64,000 nucleotides of DNA from Forficula auricularia (Eukaryota; Arthropoda; Insecta; Dermaptera; Forficulidae), in contig JALMQS010000153.1 in assembly GCA_024734495.1 (NCBI GenBank), positions 11,757,876 through 11,821,875 of the forward strand, read 5' to 3'. Position numbers and translations under genes: made by a program. How positions within the stretch are numbered: the stretch's first letter is position 1; each line of letters begins with the position of its first letter. Below are positions 1 to 12,135 of the stretch, in pieces. The notes beneath the pieces are model-generated. The model had not been told where the DNA came from. It saw nothing but the letters and a program-made list of their open reading frames with translations, and did not search any database.

Positions 1-537
1 ATTTTATTCTTCATCAACTTAAAATATTGCCAAGATGAATTTCCAAGCGAATTATTTCAATAAATTTTTACAAAGAATAAAAATGAAAAATTGTTTTTGA
101 ATTCTTTTAGAAAATACGTAAAGCGGGAATGCTAATGGAATTTCTAAGATTTACAATTCTGTCAACACCCACTCTTTCTGCCTAATTCTACCACAAATCT
201 CTTTTACAGACAAGCAAGTTAATTCAGGAGAAAATATTTGAAATGATAGATACTAGCAAATTTAATCAAGTCATTCAGAAAAGTGATTGCCTTCCTCGGT
301 AGAAATTCAATAAAATTGTTTTTCCTTCTCTCTCTTTCTCTCAATATATAAGTATATGAATAAAATGAAAAAATATAAACCCGAATGTAATTTCATTCAA
401 TTTTCTGCTTGGTTTGATGAGGGATAAATAAGCCAAGAAAATAAGAACGCGGAAATTTAGCAATTTATAGAAGAGTTCATTCGAAAATTTCCTTTGTACA
501 TATTCAGATGGAATTCAGGTTACAGGTATACATTTTT
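1..537. other. AT-rich stretch, nothing recognised
   Basis: No coding, RNA or repeat structure was identified here. Only low-complexity A/T runs and a short CT-rich tract near 327-345 are visible. Confidence 0.5.
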
Positions 538-660
538 AATTGAAAATATTTTTTTTTCCGAGAATAGCAGAGTTGTTGATTCATTAAGAGAAATCAATGA
601 GGTTGTCATCTGCTTGATGTAAATATGGTAAACATATAAAATTTATAAACATATACAACA
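538..660 (-). repeat. family A unit relic (single arm)
   Basis: Diverged single arm of the family A repeat that is intact at 16344-16752. Reading left to right it has the shared terminal block (ccgagaatagcagag), then gttgttgattc, then the conserved tail whose complement reads gcatcaagcagagg in better copies. No ribozyme-like core is left. Confidence 0.6.
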
Positions 661-1391
661 ATTGCTGATTTAATACTATAAGATAACATATATATGTTGT
701 ATTTCATTAACTATTCATGTTTTTCTTTTGTTTCAGGTAAGTCCTTCCTTCAGTATAATTTTAATTCCATTGTGATGCAAATTTAAAACAGGCAAGTTCT
801 ACTATGTATTATTTTATTTTAATATTTAATATTTCACCTTACGTTCTTTTTGAAAATTCTTGTATGTTGATGAAATAATAAGGAAATTGCTGTTTAAGCC
901 CAATTCTTCTTCTAATTTATCTTGTTTGTCTTTCATATAGAAATAATATTTTCAAAAAAGGTGAAAGCCTCTTTTGATATTGTTTCGCTTGAATATCATT
1001 ATTCTTAGGTAAATCTTTAAAGTTAAAGATTCATTCATATTTACATTATTTTAGAATTATTCAAATTTACCCAAAATGCTATTTTCCCTATTTAACTTAC
1101 AATTTTTTTTTTAGATCCTTTTATCTTTTCGTGGCTTTCAAGCCTTTTGTATCTCATCTAGAACATTGAAAGTTTTCATAGTAGAGGCTTTTTAGAAACT
1201 TTCCGAATTTAACGGAGACAAAATAAATTTTGATTATATTATTATTATCCAGAGAACAGTACTATGTATAAACAGGAACATTAATTTAATTAAATTAATA
1301 TACGTACCTATATAAAAATGAAAAAAATATTTTCCGAAGACATCAAAAGCAAAATTTCATTAATCTAATGAACTCATCTTCGTCAATAGAT
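661..1391. other. AT-rich stretch, nothing recognised
   Basis: No open frame, RNA or repeat boundary that I can support. Confidence 0.45.
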
Positions 1392-1618
1392 TTTTGATTA
1401 TAAAGAGAAACAAAGATGTTATCCTCTGCTTGATGCAAATAAACATACACACATAATTATATATCAAATATATATATACCTATATATACAGTACAAACAT
1501 ATATTTGATATATATGTGTGTATGTTTATTTGCATCAAGCAGAGGACAACCTCTTTGTTTCTCTTTATGATTCAACAACACTCTGCTACTCTCGGCAAAA
1601 TAAAATTTTTAAAACTTC
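1392..1618. mobile_element. family A inverted-repeat element
   Basis: The left arm (about 1392-1460) and right arm (about 1505-1576) are inverted copies of the tail containing gcatcaagcagaggac, separated by a TA-rich centre. Only the right side continues into the shared terminal block (ctctgctactctcggcaaaa, 1581-1600). The transcript would form a long hairpin. Unlike 16344-16752 the centre lacks a hammerhead-like core, so this looks like a dimer of 5'-truncated units. Confidence 0.7.
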
Positions 1619-1745
1619 TTAATTAGATTTTGGTCTGTTCATTGTATTGATATTATATAATCCAATTTTTATTAATGAAAAGTAATAATTATACTAAAGC
1701 TATTTCAGACGAACTTTAAAAACTTAGCCGTTATTCATTTAATTT

Positions 1746-1747
<2 letters not shown>

Positions 1748-1776
<29 letters not shown>
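1748..1776 (+). repeat. (TCTA)n microsatellite at Helitron 5' end
   Basis: About seven TCTA units directly abut the Helitron terminus, which itself begins TCTATA. The second Helitron copy (20785) has the same arrangement, so the array probably grew from the element's own end. Confidence 0.8.
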
Positions 1777-1781
<5 letters not shown>

Positions 1782-2086
1782 ATATATAAAATAGAAAAGT
1801 ATGTGGATATATATGTATGTGGAAACGATCTGATTGGCCAGTGCATAGCCAATGCCAAAGCGTTAAATTATTAGAACGATTCTGATTGGTCAGATAGTGA
1901 TCGTGCTTAGGCAATGTGTTAAATAAATCTTTCCTTATTCTTCCTTATTTTTGAATCAATTTCATTCAGCACATTCTTTCGATACTTACAGTAAGATTTT
2001 AAATTTCAATTATTAAATTGGTATGAACGAGACGCTCCCCGCCAGGGGCTAGGTGACGCCGGGCCGAAGGCCCGGTCGTCAGCTAG
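1777..2086 (+). mobile_element. non-autonomous Helitron, copy 1
   Basis: A 310-bp element with the Helitron signature. It starts with TC (TCTATATATATAAAATAG) and ends with CTAG (2083-2086) followed by T. Just upstream of CTAG is a GC hairpin (ccgggcc at 2059-2065, loop gaa, ggcccgg at 2069-2075, extended by gac/gtc). There is no coding capacity, so Rep/helicase would have to come from an autonomous relative. The copy at 20785-21093 differs by one deleted C and one G-to-A change, implying very recent activity. The family is inferred from its ends. Confidence 0.75.
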
Positions 2087-5000
2087 TATATTATAATTGA
2101 AGGTCAGCTTGAAAAAATATTTCAACATTAACATCAACAACCGTACAATAATATATAAAAGTACAATAATAATTTAAATATGATAATAAAAATATTAATA
2201 ATAATAAGAGCGTAATTTTATTTTTATTAATACATAAAACAACAAGTGAAATAACATGAAATACACTTACAAAAATACAATAATACATGAATAAAATAAT
2301 AAATAAACAAATAAATGAATAGTAAATAAAAATAAAAGGGCTTTATTGCAAAACAAGAAATTTTTATTTTATAACCTTCATCTGATATTTTATGAGTGAA
2401 AAGACTATATTAGAATACAAGAATAGTAAGAACATTAGAAAAATTTTCAGAAACTTACAAAAGTGAGTTGATTAAAAGTGGAGAGCTTTAAACATCTCAC
2501 TATGACTGTGAACGAAAAATTGAAAACTGCACCAGCAGCAAATATCTTGTGTTTAATATACCACCACGGTCTCAAAGAAGCATATCCCAATTTAACTACA
2601 GTACAATATACCCATCGGTATATTGTATAATGAAATTGCAAAAAGAGGCGAATTGGAGAATAAGAGTTAAATTAATATTTTTATATTTCATTTTTTTAGA
2701 TTTTATTAAAATTTTCACGTCAATATATTTTATTAACTAAAAAATCCGATAAGAAATTCTTTTAAAATAAGTTGGTCTAAATATATAAATTACTTAACAA
2801 ATTTCATATTAAAATTAATTTCACATTTAAATTTAAATAGAAAGCGAGAATTACTGCATGTTTGAATGAATCTTAGAGAGTTATTAAATAATCCGTTTGA
2901 ATTTCAGTGGAAAAACAATACAATTTATAATTTTAATTTAAAAAAAGAATTCAATACTTGAAATTGAGCAGTCGGATGGGAGAAGTAGAAATTTTGTGAC
3001 GAGACAAACAACGATAAACATTCTCAACTCTGGACTCTTACAGAGAGGGCCTCTCTAACTTGATCTATAGAGAGAGAGGCATCCATACTACATTTTTGAC
3101 ATTATACATTCGTCACTAAGAGCTCGCAAAAATCATCACTTTTTCCATACTGCTCTACGCAGAGCAATTCCCTTCATATATATATGTCCGAGGCGCTCTC
3201 TCTACATAGATTAATTGGAGCTAACTCGCTACCAGGAAGGAAGCCAACGGAATAATTGGGACTTCATCGCGCCGAATCTGCCAGACGCCGATAATTACAT
3301 ACAGGCGCCCTAAAAATCCCAAGATTGGTGCCTGAATTATAAGCGGAGTCCAGGCGACGGAAGGAGGGATAATCCTATACCTTTGGTCCACGAGGAGTGT
3401 AATATCGTCATATATATATTCTTAATAAACCCATTTAATACTGTTCAATTCAATTATTGATAAAGCAAAAAAATAATAAATTCACATATTTAAATTTAAT
3501 AATTCTCAAATCAAAAACTTTACTATTATTGAAAACCCACACATCCATCCTTTTGTTTTATTTGCATTTTTTATTTAAATTCATTTTATAAATTACATTC
3601 AGTAAAGTAGATTATTTTAAATTCAATCATTCCAGATTTTGAGCATTGAGAGCAGCAACCCTGAGAAACACCCACCACCATTTAAGAAAACCCTTGCTAT
3701 AAGAGCACAAAATCACAAACATCCATTTTCTCAATAACCACTGCAACAGCTCTAAAGATATTTCTGAGATTTGCTTAGGACTTTCACCATCTTGATGAAA
3801 AACTAATATTTGTCAGAATAATATATTCGGAGTAACTTAAAAAAAAAATTGAAATTATTTACCTCTTAGTTTTGATAAAAAACAAAAAAAAACATATTTG
3901 GGCGATTATTTTTAGTGGAGAGGATATAAGATCAATGGCTTGGAAACGATCCGGCAAGTATGTGTGTATCCATATAGAGATATCGTAGTGTGAGTGGTAC
4001 AGTCACGTTAAAAAACATAACCTAAAATTTTAGTTCCGTTCATATTTATAGAGTGGTTACGAGTCTAAAACTTGTTGTGTGGATTGTCGCGAAAGAACCT
4101 CCTTAAGTTAGAACAAGAGTGCATCCTCTATTAGTTCTGATGGTGTAATAATGTTTTTTCAGCGAAAAAACTCGCAAAGTATCTTTAAATCTGATTTAAA
4201 TTGATTAATACTTAAAATTAAATAATAAAGTGATGTTAATTAGAAATTTATAGTAAAATTATATACACATATATTGGCGGGAGTATGTTTTTTGTATCAT
4301 ACAGAGGATATCCTCATTAAATTCCTCTTAAAAATAAGTAATTAATGTTATGTTTTTCAATTTTTCTAAAGGTAATTAAATAAATTTTTGAAAATTCATA
4401 AAATAGTGGTTTATTTGTTCAAGATGCTCCTCTTGAGAAACAGTTAAAAAAAGAACTTAACTGAAATATCCGGGAAAAGACTTGAAGAGTAAATTCGATT
4501 TTCTGCTCCCGCAACTTTGACAGTTAAACGTTTGACATTTGCCCATGGACAAGATGCGATCCGTTTAATTACATCGGAGGTTGCTGATCTCTTCGCCTCT
4601 TTGGAGCACAATCTCTCCCTACGGTAGAGTGGAGGAGGACCGAATACTTCTTTGAACTTCGAAAACAACAAGTTCTCTTTCCTTTAATCTTCTACCCACA
4701 CCTTCTCATAGTCTTTTATTCTTTCGATCTTGCGTTTTTTTCTTGTTTTTTTCAAGATAATAAGAGAGAGGGGATAGGCTAAAGCTTAAAGAGTTTTACC
4801 CTTTTCACGATATTCATTATATTACAAACCCATTTAAGATCAATAAAAAGATGGTTTATTTGCATCATGAATGGCCTATTTTTACTACTATTTTATCTTT
4901 AAATGCATTTTTCAGTCCGCAAAAGCTTCATATTTTTCATGAATATAGTATAATTGTACTTATGTAAAATACCATTAACCGTCTCTCACATTTTAAATAA

Positions 5001-5207
5001 ACTACAACGGATCGTTCCTAGACTTTATCAATAGTCGTTTGAAATATTAACATGTCTTTATTATTAATCAGATAAACGGCTTATTACTCAAATTTGTTCT
5101 TTTTGATTTTAAGTAGATTCCTCCATGACATTGGCTTCCATTGATGGTCAAAACCTCAAAATACAATGGTTATTCTCAAGAATTAGATTAGAATCGGTGT
5201 CTATTAT
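2087..5207. other. no gene recognised; some higher-complexity blocks
   Basis: About 2990-3440 is less AT-rich, with GA-rich stretches, and could be conserved non-coding DNA or an exon, but no frame supports a known protein. About 4262-4340 holds a weak family A tail relic. A 75-codon reverse-strand frame at 4444-4671 has balanced composition but matches nothing I know, so it is left unassigned. Confidence 0.4.
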
Positions 5208-5566
5208 TTTACCATACAGGGTATGGTCAAGTATTGTAATCGTGCATGAAAAAAGTGTTTTTTTCCTACTTTTTTTCAATATCTCAAAAACGGCTAAATC
5301 TATTTTGATTAAAAAAAGCGAAATCATGGCATTTCGCTCTACAAAAAAGCTCTCATAAGTGAACATCGAAAAAATTATATTTTTCGAGATAATAGTTGTT
5401 TTGTCAAAATGTCTGTTTTTCTGTGCGTTACCAAATTTTTGTGGACTACCTAGCTCAAAAACTAATATGAATATCAAAACCAAATATCACATGTAGTTTT
5501 GGTCCATTGAGATTAAGAGCTGATTAGATTTTGGTGGATATCGACCAAAAATTAAGGGGGTGGAAA
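5208..5566 (+). repeat. left terminal inverted repeat
   Basis: Matches the complement of 9105-9483 over its whole length with scattered changes. It ends at atatcgaccaaaaattaagg. Open frames here on both strands are overlapping shadows in an AT-rich repeat. Confidence 0.7.
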
Positions 5567-6721
5567 AAAAGGAGAGAGTTTTTTTTAATATATAAATTGA
5601 AAAAACTCTCTTTTTTGAAACAAGTGACCTAGTGAATAACTCACAGTAAATAATAATTTTTCACCTTATACCAACACCAAACTCTCTAAAAATTATTAAG
5701 CCAATTAAATAAATAAAGTGCAGTATAATTTACCCATGTACAGCTTATTAATACAAATTTTTATTCTAAAAATCAGTTTATTAGCTATAGCTACCTCAAG
5801 AGCTTCCCATATATAACTACCCACTTTTTTTCCTATTGTATACATTTTTATTTAGAAGCGAGAAAGTAAAAAATCTCTTTAAATTCTTTGTATTGGAAAT
5901 ATTAATAACATTTTGGCACTTGAATTAACTTTCTACAAACTTTCTTTTTCCAGTTATCGTTGGTATTGAAATCCAGACACATACAGTTATCTTTAAAGAT
6001 TAATTTTCTCCACGTTTCAAAAAATTAAAAATTAAAGTGTGGTTCATATGAAGGCCCGAATGATTTTAATATCGATGTAGTTTATTTCGGTATATTAGCA
6101 ATATATAGCATTATTAAATAGCTTTGATATAAACAACCGGGATACAAATTAAATTTTAACAAAATATGAAATTAAAAAAATTAAATGACACTGCTTTGCC
6201 TGTATAAAATGGAGATAAAAAAAAAATACCTAACCTAGTGGAAATTGATGGCGAAGGAATAGAATTTTTATTTTCACTCTCTGGCAAACTTTTAAACTTT
6301 TTAATATGAAAGGCACATTGTATAACACAAAATTTTTTTATTGTGTTATTGAAATTGGCTTTTAATCAGAAGTGTCAGATTTTATTGTTTTCCATTTGAA
6401 CAATTTGATGTTGTTTTTATTCTTTCTTCTTTATTTTGTAATGTTCAAAACAACGTTTATAATTAAGCTAAAAAACATTTCTTATTTAAAATATTTTTAG
6501 GTAAAATAAACTGATTTTTCCATCTACATACATGACTTTATCATACACCTGCCCCCTCTCTTATATTTAATAAAATAATTTATAATCATTTACGAAAGAA
6601 CCCACACCCCCCACTCTTAATTTTAGGCCCATTAGCAATTAATCATATATTTTATAAATATTGAACTTTTCTAGTATAAATATAGCATTCTAGTATTTTT
6701 GTCTTAAAATTTTATCATTTT
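5567..6721. other. interior of long-TIR element, no gene
   Basis: AT-rich with no supported frame. A block near 6536-6590 (catacacctgccccctctct and following) recurs near 8570-8626, suggesting an old internal duplication. Confidence 0.4.
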
Positions 6722-7470
6722 AATAATTTTGACCCCGAGGGGTCACTATCACCTTCACATGTAAACTCATTTCCGCAAGGTCGCATAGGGTTCATATGCG
6801 AAGTTTCATACTAATCGATCAAGACTGTTGACTAATAATTTTGATAGTTAAAACTATTTCTTTATGAAATTGATAGTAACCAAAAAGGAAGGGGGAAGGG
6901 GGGGATAGAGCTTAGCCTGAGTGTTCTAGGTTATGCATTCAAATCGAACGCTCTGAATTGCGGGTTGCATCATTAGGCGTTAAATATTAAAACCTTATGT
7001 TTTTTAATATCACTAAAATAAAAAAAACAATAAAAAACAAAAAACAAAAAACAATAATAATTTTGATAGTTAAAACTATTTTTAATTATGGATCTTACCA
7101 TACAAAAATACTGATATTAAGTTTCAGCTTACTTTGTTTTTTAGATTGAAAATTTTATAATTTAATTTTTTAAAATAGCCTCTCCACGTTTTGGCTCCCA
7201 TTAGGAATTGATAATATCTCCTTTTAAACATGAGAATATTCTATTGTAAATATCAGATTTCCTCAATTTTTGTTTGGAAATTGTATTATTGTGAATTATT
7301 TTTGAACCCCCCCCCCCCCCCCTCACCCTTTATTTTTAGTCACTATCGATTTCACATAGTGATTCATTTTCATAAGCTCGTACGTATACTCTGCATAATA
7401 TGTGAAATTTCATACAAATCGATCAAAGTTTCTAGAACTTATAGTGATAGTTCTCGAATTATAGTAAATA
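6722..7470 (+). repeat. two diverged copies of a ~140-bp block
   Basis: About 6722-6860 and 7303-7460 share the order C-rich start, tcactatc.atttcacat, gattcattttc, and atacaaatcgatcaa-type sequence. The second copy begins with a poly-C run of about 16 (from 7307). The blocks are diverged, so the duplication is old. Confidence 0.5.
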
Positions 7471-7617
7471 ATGACTATTATTTATAAAGGACCCTTTTAT
7501 ACGAGGCATGTTTCTAAGGTAAGTACCGTTTTGAAATAAAAAAAAAAAAAAACACAGTTAAGTATACTTTTCATAACAATTTTATTTTCACATGAAAGCC
7601 TGTATCTTGAACTACAT

Positions 7618-7790
7618 TTCGACATAGTTTCCAACAATATTAAGGCATTTACTGTATCTTTCCACGAGCTTTTGTATTCCCTCCTCAAAGAGGTCTGCCG
7701 CCTGCTTGGGCATCCACTGCAACTTTCGATAATTTAGTCGTTCGGTCATAATTGCATAAAGAGCCCCTTTTGGGATTAGAGGAAACAAAT
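7618..7790 (-). pseudogene. mariner transposase, deleted copy in left arm
   Basis: The reverse strand encodes LFPLIPKGALYAIMTERLNY, then RKLQWM joined to FEEGIQKLVERYSKC. These are the end of the N-terminal helix-turn-helix region and the C-terminus of a DD34D mariner transposase. The whole catalytic core is missing, so no activity is possible. It shares its junction with the 7789-8127 copy. Confidence 0.65.
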
Positions 7791-8127
7791 GAGATGGTTA
7801 CGCAAATGGGTTAGAACATTTAAAGATGGCCACACGAATGTTCATGACGAGGAACGAAGTGGGCGACCTTCTGACATTATTGAAGATTTGGTGCATAAAG
7901 TTGACGAAAAAGTGAGAGAGAACAGATTTACGATTTCGTCGTTATCTGATTTGTTTCCTCTAATGTCAAGAGGTGTTCTTTATACAATTGGTACTGAACG
8001 ACTAAATTATCGAAAGTTGCAGTGGATGTACAATCACGCGGCAGACTTCTTTGAGGAGGGAATACAAAGGCTCGTGGAAACATACAGTAAGTGCCTTAAT
8101 ATTGATGGAAACTATGTCAAAATGTAG
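7789..8127 (+). pseudogene. mariner transposase, catalytic core deleted
   Basis: A 112-codon frame. Residues 1-80 match the mariner N-terminal DNA-binding and linker region (KWVRTFKDG, EERSGRP, VDEKVREN, ISSLSD, TERLNYRKL). Residues 81-112 match the extreme C-terminus (FFEEGIQRLVETYSKCLNID). About 220 residues between them, including all three catalytic aspartates, are absent. The gene therefore encodes at most a DNA-binding fragment. The ATG used here is not the family start; the true N-terminus has been lost. It lies in the loop and right arm of the fold-back 7499-8203. Confidence 0.7.
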
Positions 8128-8203
8128 ATTAAGATACAGGCTTTCATGGGAAAATGATATTGTTATGAAAAGTATACTTGTTTTTTTGTTTTTATTTATT
8201 TCA

Positions 8204-8642
8204 AAAATATATAAATTTTAATTTTTATAAGAACCCCCTCACCCTTGATTTTGAGTTCCATTTCAAATAATATCTTATCAGCTCTTAAAATCTCAATATA
8301 ATAAGAGGAAAGGCAATATAGGAGGGCTAACTCCAATGACAACACACTTATGATACATCTCCAATAGCATTGAATCTTCTGTTCAGCCGAAATTTCAATT
8401 AGATTCTGCAATCTTGAGAAAAGTGACAAATTCTGACATGGCTTAAGTCTATAAAATTTCATAACGCTTAAAATAATAAATAAAAATTTTGTTTTGAGAA
8501 TTTGTTGTGACTGGGATCTTCATTAGATTCTAAGCTGACGTGTTCTGATGTGGCCATCCACTTGACTTTACCATACAACCTGGACCCTCACTTGTATTTA
8601 ATATTTAATAAAATTATTTATAATCATGTAGGGGGCGGGGGT
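8204..8642. other. interior of long-TIR element, no gene
   Basis: AT-rich, with a C-rich block near 8228-8250 like those at 7303 and 6722. No supported gene. Confidence 0.4.
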
Positions 8643-9104
8643 TAGTTTTTGCATTTTTAGACTCCTGGGACCCACTGATTATGTATACAAAATTTGGTTG
8701 AGTTTGGTAAATGGCAAAGATTTTCATTTTTCGACCCTCCCCCCCATTTCGGGTGGTTAGTTTTTGCATTTTTAGACCTCTTGGGTCCCACTGATTATGT
8801 ATACAAAATTTGGTTTAGTTTGGTAAATGTCTAAGATTTTCATTTTTTGACCCTCCGCCCCTCCCCCTCCCCATTTCAGGCGGTTAGTTTTTGCATTTTG
8901 AGACTTCTGGAGACCCACTGATTATGTATACAAAATTTGGTTGAGTTTGGTAAATGGCCAAGATTTTCATTTTTTGACTCCCCCCCCCCATTTTGGGCGG
9001 TTAGATTTTGCATTTTTAGACTTCTGGGGGTCCACTGATTATGTATACAAAATTTGGTTGAGTTTGCTCAAACGACCTAGATTTTTAATTTTTAACCCCC
9101 CCTC
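8643..9104 (+). repeat. minisatellite, four ~117-bp units
   Basis: Units start near 8643, 8758, 8884 and 9001. Each carries ttagtttttgcattttt, then cccactgattatgtatac, then aaaatttggttgagtttgg, and ends in a variable poly-C tract. The array abuts the right terminal inverted repeat. Confidence 0.85.
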
Positions 9105-9483
9105 GACCCCCCTTAATTTTGGGTCGATATGCACCAAAATCTAATCAGCTCTTAATCTCAATGGACCAAAACTACGTGTGAAATTTGGTTTCGATATTCA
9201 CACTAGTTTTTGAGCTAGCTCGTCCACAAATTTGGTAACGCACAGACAACTAACTAACTAACTAACAACAGACATTTTGACAAAACAATTATTATCTCGA
9301 AAAATATAATTTTTTCGATGTTCACTTATTAGAGCTTTTTTTGTAGACCTAAATGCCATGGTTTCGCTCAATTTTTTTAATCGAAATAGTTTCAGCCGTT
9401 TTTTAGATATTTTGAAAAAAAGAAGGAAAAGACCACTTTTTTCATGCACGATTACAATAATTGACCATACCCTGTATGGTAAA
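9105..9483 (-). repeat. right terminal inverted repeat
   Basis: Inverted partner of 5208-5566. It carries an extra (CTAA)n run at about 9248-9268 that the left copy lacks. Confidence 0.7.
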
Positions 9484-10029
9484 GTAAAAAAGCTTGAGCT
9501 TTTTATTTGGAAATACCTTATAGATTATTTAGGCATTTATCATCAATTTTTTTTTTTGCAAATAATTCAATCAGGATTATTTTTTTTACCCTTCATGTTT
9601 TGATCTAATTCTTATTTTTCTATAAAGAATCTTGGAATTATACGAAAATTTCAATCATTATTTTTTCGAAATTATAATGGCCTTTCCTTTTGTTCATTTT
9701 TTTGTAGGTGAGTCTTCTACTTGGTAAAATAAACTCTCACTCTCGTCAGTCTTTTGGTTACGCGATTATTTTTTCGCCGACGAGACGCCCACTTCATACA
9801 CTCCAATTGGAAGGGTGCTCTCAACTAATTCTAAAGCATTACCAAACAATAGCTTAAGCCCTTATCAGCCCTCTGTTCTCCTCGTCATCTCTATGTTGAA
9901 CTTAATTGCCCTTTCTTTTTGTCTTTTCTTTTGAATGCATCCAGTAGGGCAAACAAAAAAGAATTTGTTATTAAAACATCGCGCGAGTTTAAACATATTA
10001 TGTGCGGGCACACGACCTTCACTTAACCC
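9484..10029. other. no feature recognised
   Basis: AT-rich, no supported frame or repeat edge. Confidence 0.4.
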
Positions 10030-10160
10030 CCTTTTTTATTAAATTTCAACCAGGGATACTGTCCAAAGAAGATTTCTTCGCTTCTTTTTGCAAAATTTAT
10101 CGATAACCGTATCATATAACTTTTTGTTATTTTTCAAATTTATCACTAAATTTTCAAATT
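10030..10160 (-). mobile_element. hAT family E tail relic
   Basis: The complement reads atcgataaattttgcaaaaa, gaagcgaag, then ttggacagtatccctgg. This matches the right end of the hAT-like element at 34483-35780. Only the end is present, truncated by the neighbouring fold-back. Confidence 0.55.
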
Positions 10161-10166
10161 ATTATT

Positions 10167-10810
10167 ACACTGTTCGACAAAAATTTTTTCCTGTTAACCT
10201 AACAAATGGATTCCAGTAGAGCTTTATACGCTGATTATTACATGCAATTTCCCGATTTTTGAACATGTCAGAATTTTGAAATATTATCGGTCAAATGATG
10301 AAAAAGGCCATTTTGGCTCGTATTTCGAGTCCCATTAGATATTAAACAGCAATATAAATCAAAATATTTTGTTGACCTAATAGAAAACAGATTCCTCTTG
10401 ATTTCCAAATTACCACTTGCTTTGATAAATTAGAACTCGAGTTATAACTAAAAAACTAAAACTACGTGATTATAAAGGATAATAAACATAGATAAAAACA
10501 TATGGTTTTAGTTTTTTAGATATAACTCGAGTTCTAATTGAGCTAAAAACAAGAGCTGATTTGAAAATCAAAGAGGAAGCTGTTTTCTATTACGTCAATA
10601 AAATATTTTGATTTCAAATATTGCTGTTTAATATCTAATGGGACTCGAAAATGGGTCAAAATGGCCTTTTTTGTCATTTTGACCGATAATATCGCAAAAC
10701 TCTGACGTGTAATAAAAAATCGGGAAATTGCATGATAATCAGCGTATCTACTGGAATCCATTGTTAGGTTTACGAGGAGAAATTTTTGTTTAATTTTTGT
10801 CGATCAGTGT
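10167..10810. mobile_element. fold-back element H
   Basis: A palindrome with arms of about 300 bp. The left end is acactgttcgacaaaaattt and the right end is its complement with small changes. The inner arms meet around 10440-10540, where aactcgagtt is repeated in inverted orientation. There is no coding capacity beyond shadow frames. The superfamily is unknown. Confidence 0.75.
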
Positions 10811-11544
10811 TATTGGAGAGAGATACTCTATCTTCACTCTTGCTACTTCTGTTGATTGCTTTAATTCTTTTCATACTTGAAAATGAACATTCAAACAACG
10901 CCCTCGTGGAAAATATAGTGCAAATTAATTGTATTAAATCAAATACTTCTTCTAAAACATCTTTTAGTTAATCTTTCACGATTGATTTTTTTATGCAATT
11001 TATAGATTTTAAATGATAGTCAGACGTCGAGTGCGTGTAAACTAATTCACTTTTCAGCTTTTTTTTTTTAATGATATTGATGTGAGAAGGAAATACCAGA
11101 TGGTCCATCCCCTAAAGGCCTGTATGGGCTGGCCCCTCCATCATGAAAAGAACAGAGTAGAAGGAAAGAAGCCGGGATCACGGGCCAAATCTCAGAAAGT
11201 TAGATACAATTCAATATCCAATTTACTAAGTTTTAGGGGCTTCGAGCAGTGGTAAATTCTCCAATCGATAAATTAGGTTTTTAAATTTATCTCCCACTTA
11301 ATTTATAAATTCACGGTAGTATTCCAAAGAAAATATTTAAATAGGAAAATCTGGAAAATTCTTTTTCATAGTCTCTAAATTGACTAACGTTAAATAGTTC
11401 CATAAATTGTAAATTTTCGAAATCTCGATATCGATTTGTTAAATTTTCTAAAATTTTAGAATACTGAAGTTTATATTTAATTTTCATATTTTCTACACAT
11501 TCAGTATCATTTCTTTTTCTATTAAACTTATAACTTATAACAGT
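10811..11544. other. no feature recognised
   Basis: About 11085-11200 is less AT-rich but matches nothing I know. The 61-codon frame starting at 10786 runs out of the fold-back and is not convincing. Confidence 0.4.
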
Positions 11545-11850
11545 ATGATATTAAATTGAAAGTTTTTTTGCCGAGGGTATCAGAATTTTTATATATTGAA
11601 GTAGACAATAAAAGAGTGTATCTTTCTGCTGGAATTATAAATTTTATTTATAACGAAACTAAAGATTCGAGGGTTTTGCTTTTTCATCAGTCTATTACGA
11701 TTATCCACAGGAATTAATGGATGAATGGAAAGTGAATATATTGTAATAGACTGATGAAGAGGTCAAACTATAGTCTCGTTATAAATAAAATTGATATATT
11801 AATTCCAGCAGAAGACACACTCTTTCATTGTCTCCTTCAACATTATGGTA
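11545..11850. mobile_element. family B palindrome, copy 1 (degenerate cores)
   Basis: The left side begins with the shared terminal block (ttgccgagggtatcagaa), then the B arm (agagtg, ctgctggaattataaattt). The right side mirrors it and ends tgtctccttcaac. CTGATGA is present on the plus strand at 11751-11757, but the stem II 3' strand is deleted. On the minus strand GAAA has become GAAT. Both ribozyme-like cores are therefore broken. Confidence 0.75.
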
Positions 11851-12054
11851 ATTTACTTTGTTCCAAAATTATTCAAACTCGTCTTTGCAATTTAAATTTA
11901 ATTTAATTTAATTTAAGTATTATAATACGATATGTCAATGGTTTTCTTTTGCGAAATTTAAAATAAAAAATCTATTACCGAATTAAAAATCGCTGAAAAT
12001 AAATGCAAATTGAAAAAAAGCTACACGAATTCAAATATGACACACGGTATGAAA

Positions 12055-12117
12055 ATACTCTTGACGGCTTAGAATATTAGGATGCTGCATATCCACAGCA
12101 TTCATGGACCGTCACTG
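12055..12117 (-). mobile_element. hAT family E terminus
   Basis: The complement starts CAGTGACGGTCCATGAATGC, a variant of the family E end at 12136, and lies head-to-head with it across 18 bp. The rest of the element is not recognisable. Confidence 0.5.
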
Positions 12118-12135
12118 ATATCCATATTTATATAT

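Larger units (their letters stand above)
7499..8203. mobile_element. fold-back mariner derivative
   Basis: An inverted repeat in which both arms carry the end of a mariner transposase gene. The left arm (about 7532-7790) reads on the minus strand and the right arm (about 7940-8203) on the plus strand. A mariner-like terminus (gaggcatgtttctaagg) is kept only at the left, about 7502-7530. Both arms share the same internal deletion, so the deletion came before the inverted duplication. Confidence 0.7.
5208..9483. mobile_element. 4.3-kb element with ~370-bp terminal inverted repeats
   Basis: The segments 5208-5566 and 9105-9483 are inverted copies. Each begins at the outside with ttaccatacagggtatgg, itself a small palindrome. 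The interior has no intact transposase. It holds tandem and dispersed repeats (6722-7470, 8643-9104) and a nested mariner derivative (7499-8203). The superfamily is unknown. A solo end of the same family is at 22907-22945. Whether the pair is one element or two unrelated solo copies in opposite orientation cannot be settled without a clear target duplication. Confidence 0.55.

Noticed and set aside
4444..4671. 75-codon minus-strand ORF
   Set aside because: Balanced composition but no recognisable family, and nothing around it suggests a gene.
5148..5483. Overlapping ORFs on both strands at 5125-5483 and 9258-9603
   Set aside because: They lie in the two terminal inverted repeats and mirror each other; chance frames in repeat sequence.
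8643..9104. CRISPR-like array
   Set aside because: Units are long (~117 bp), contiguous and without unique spacers; a eukaryotic minisatellite.
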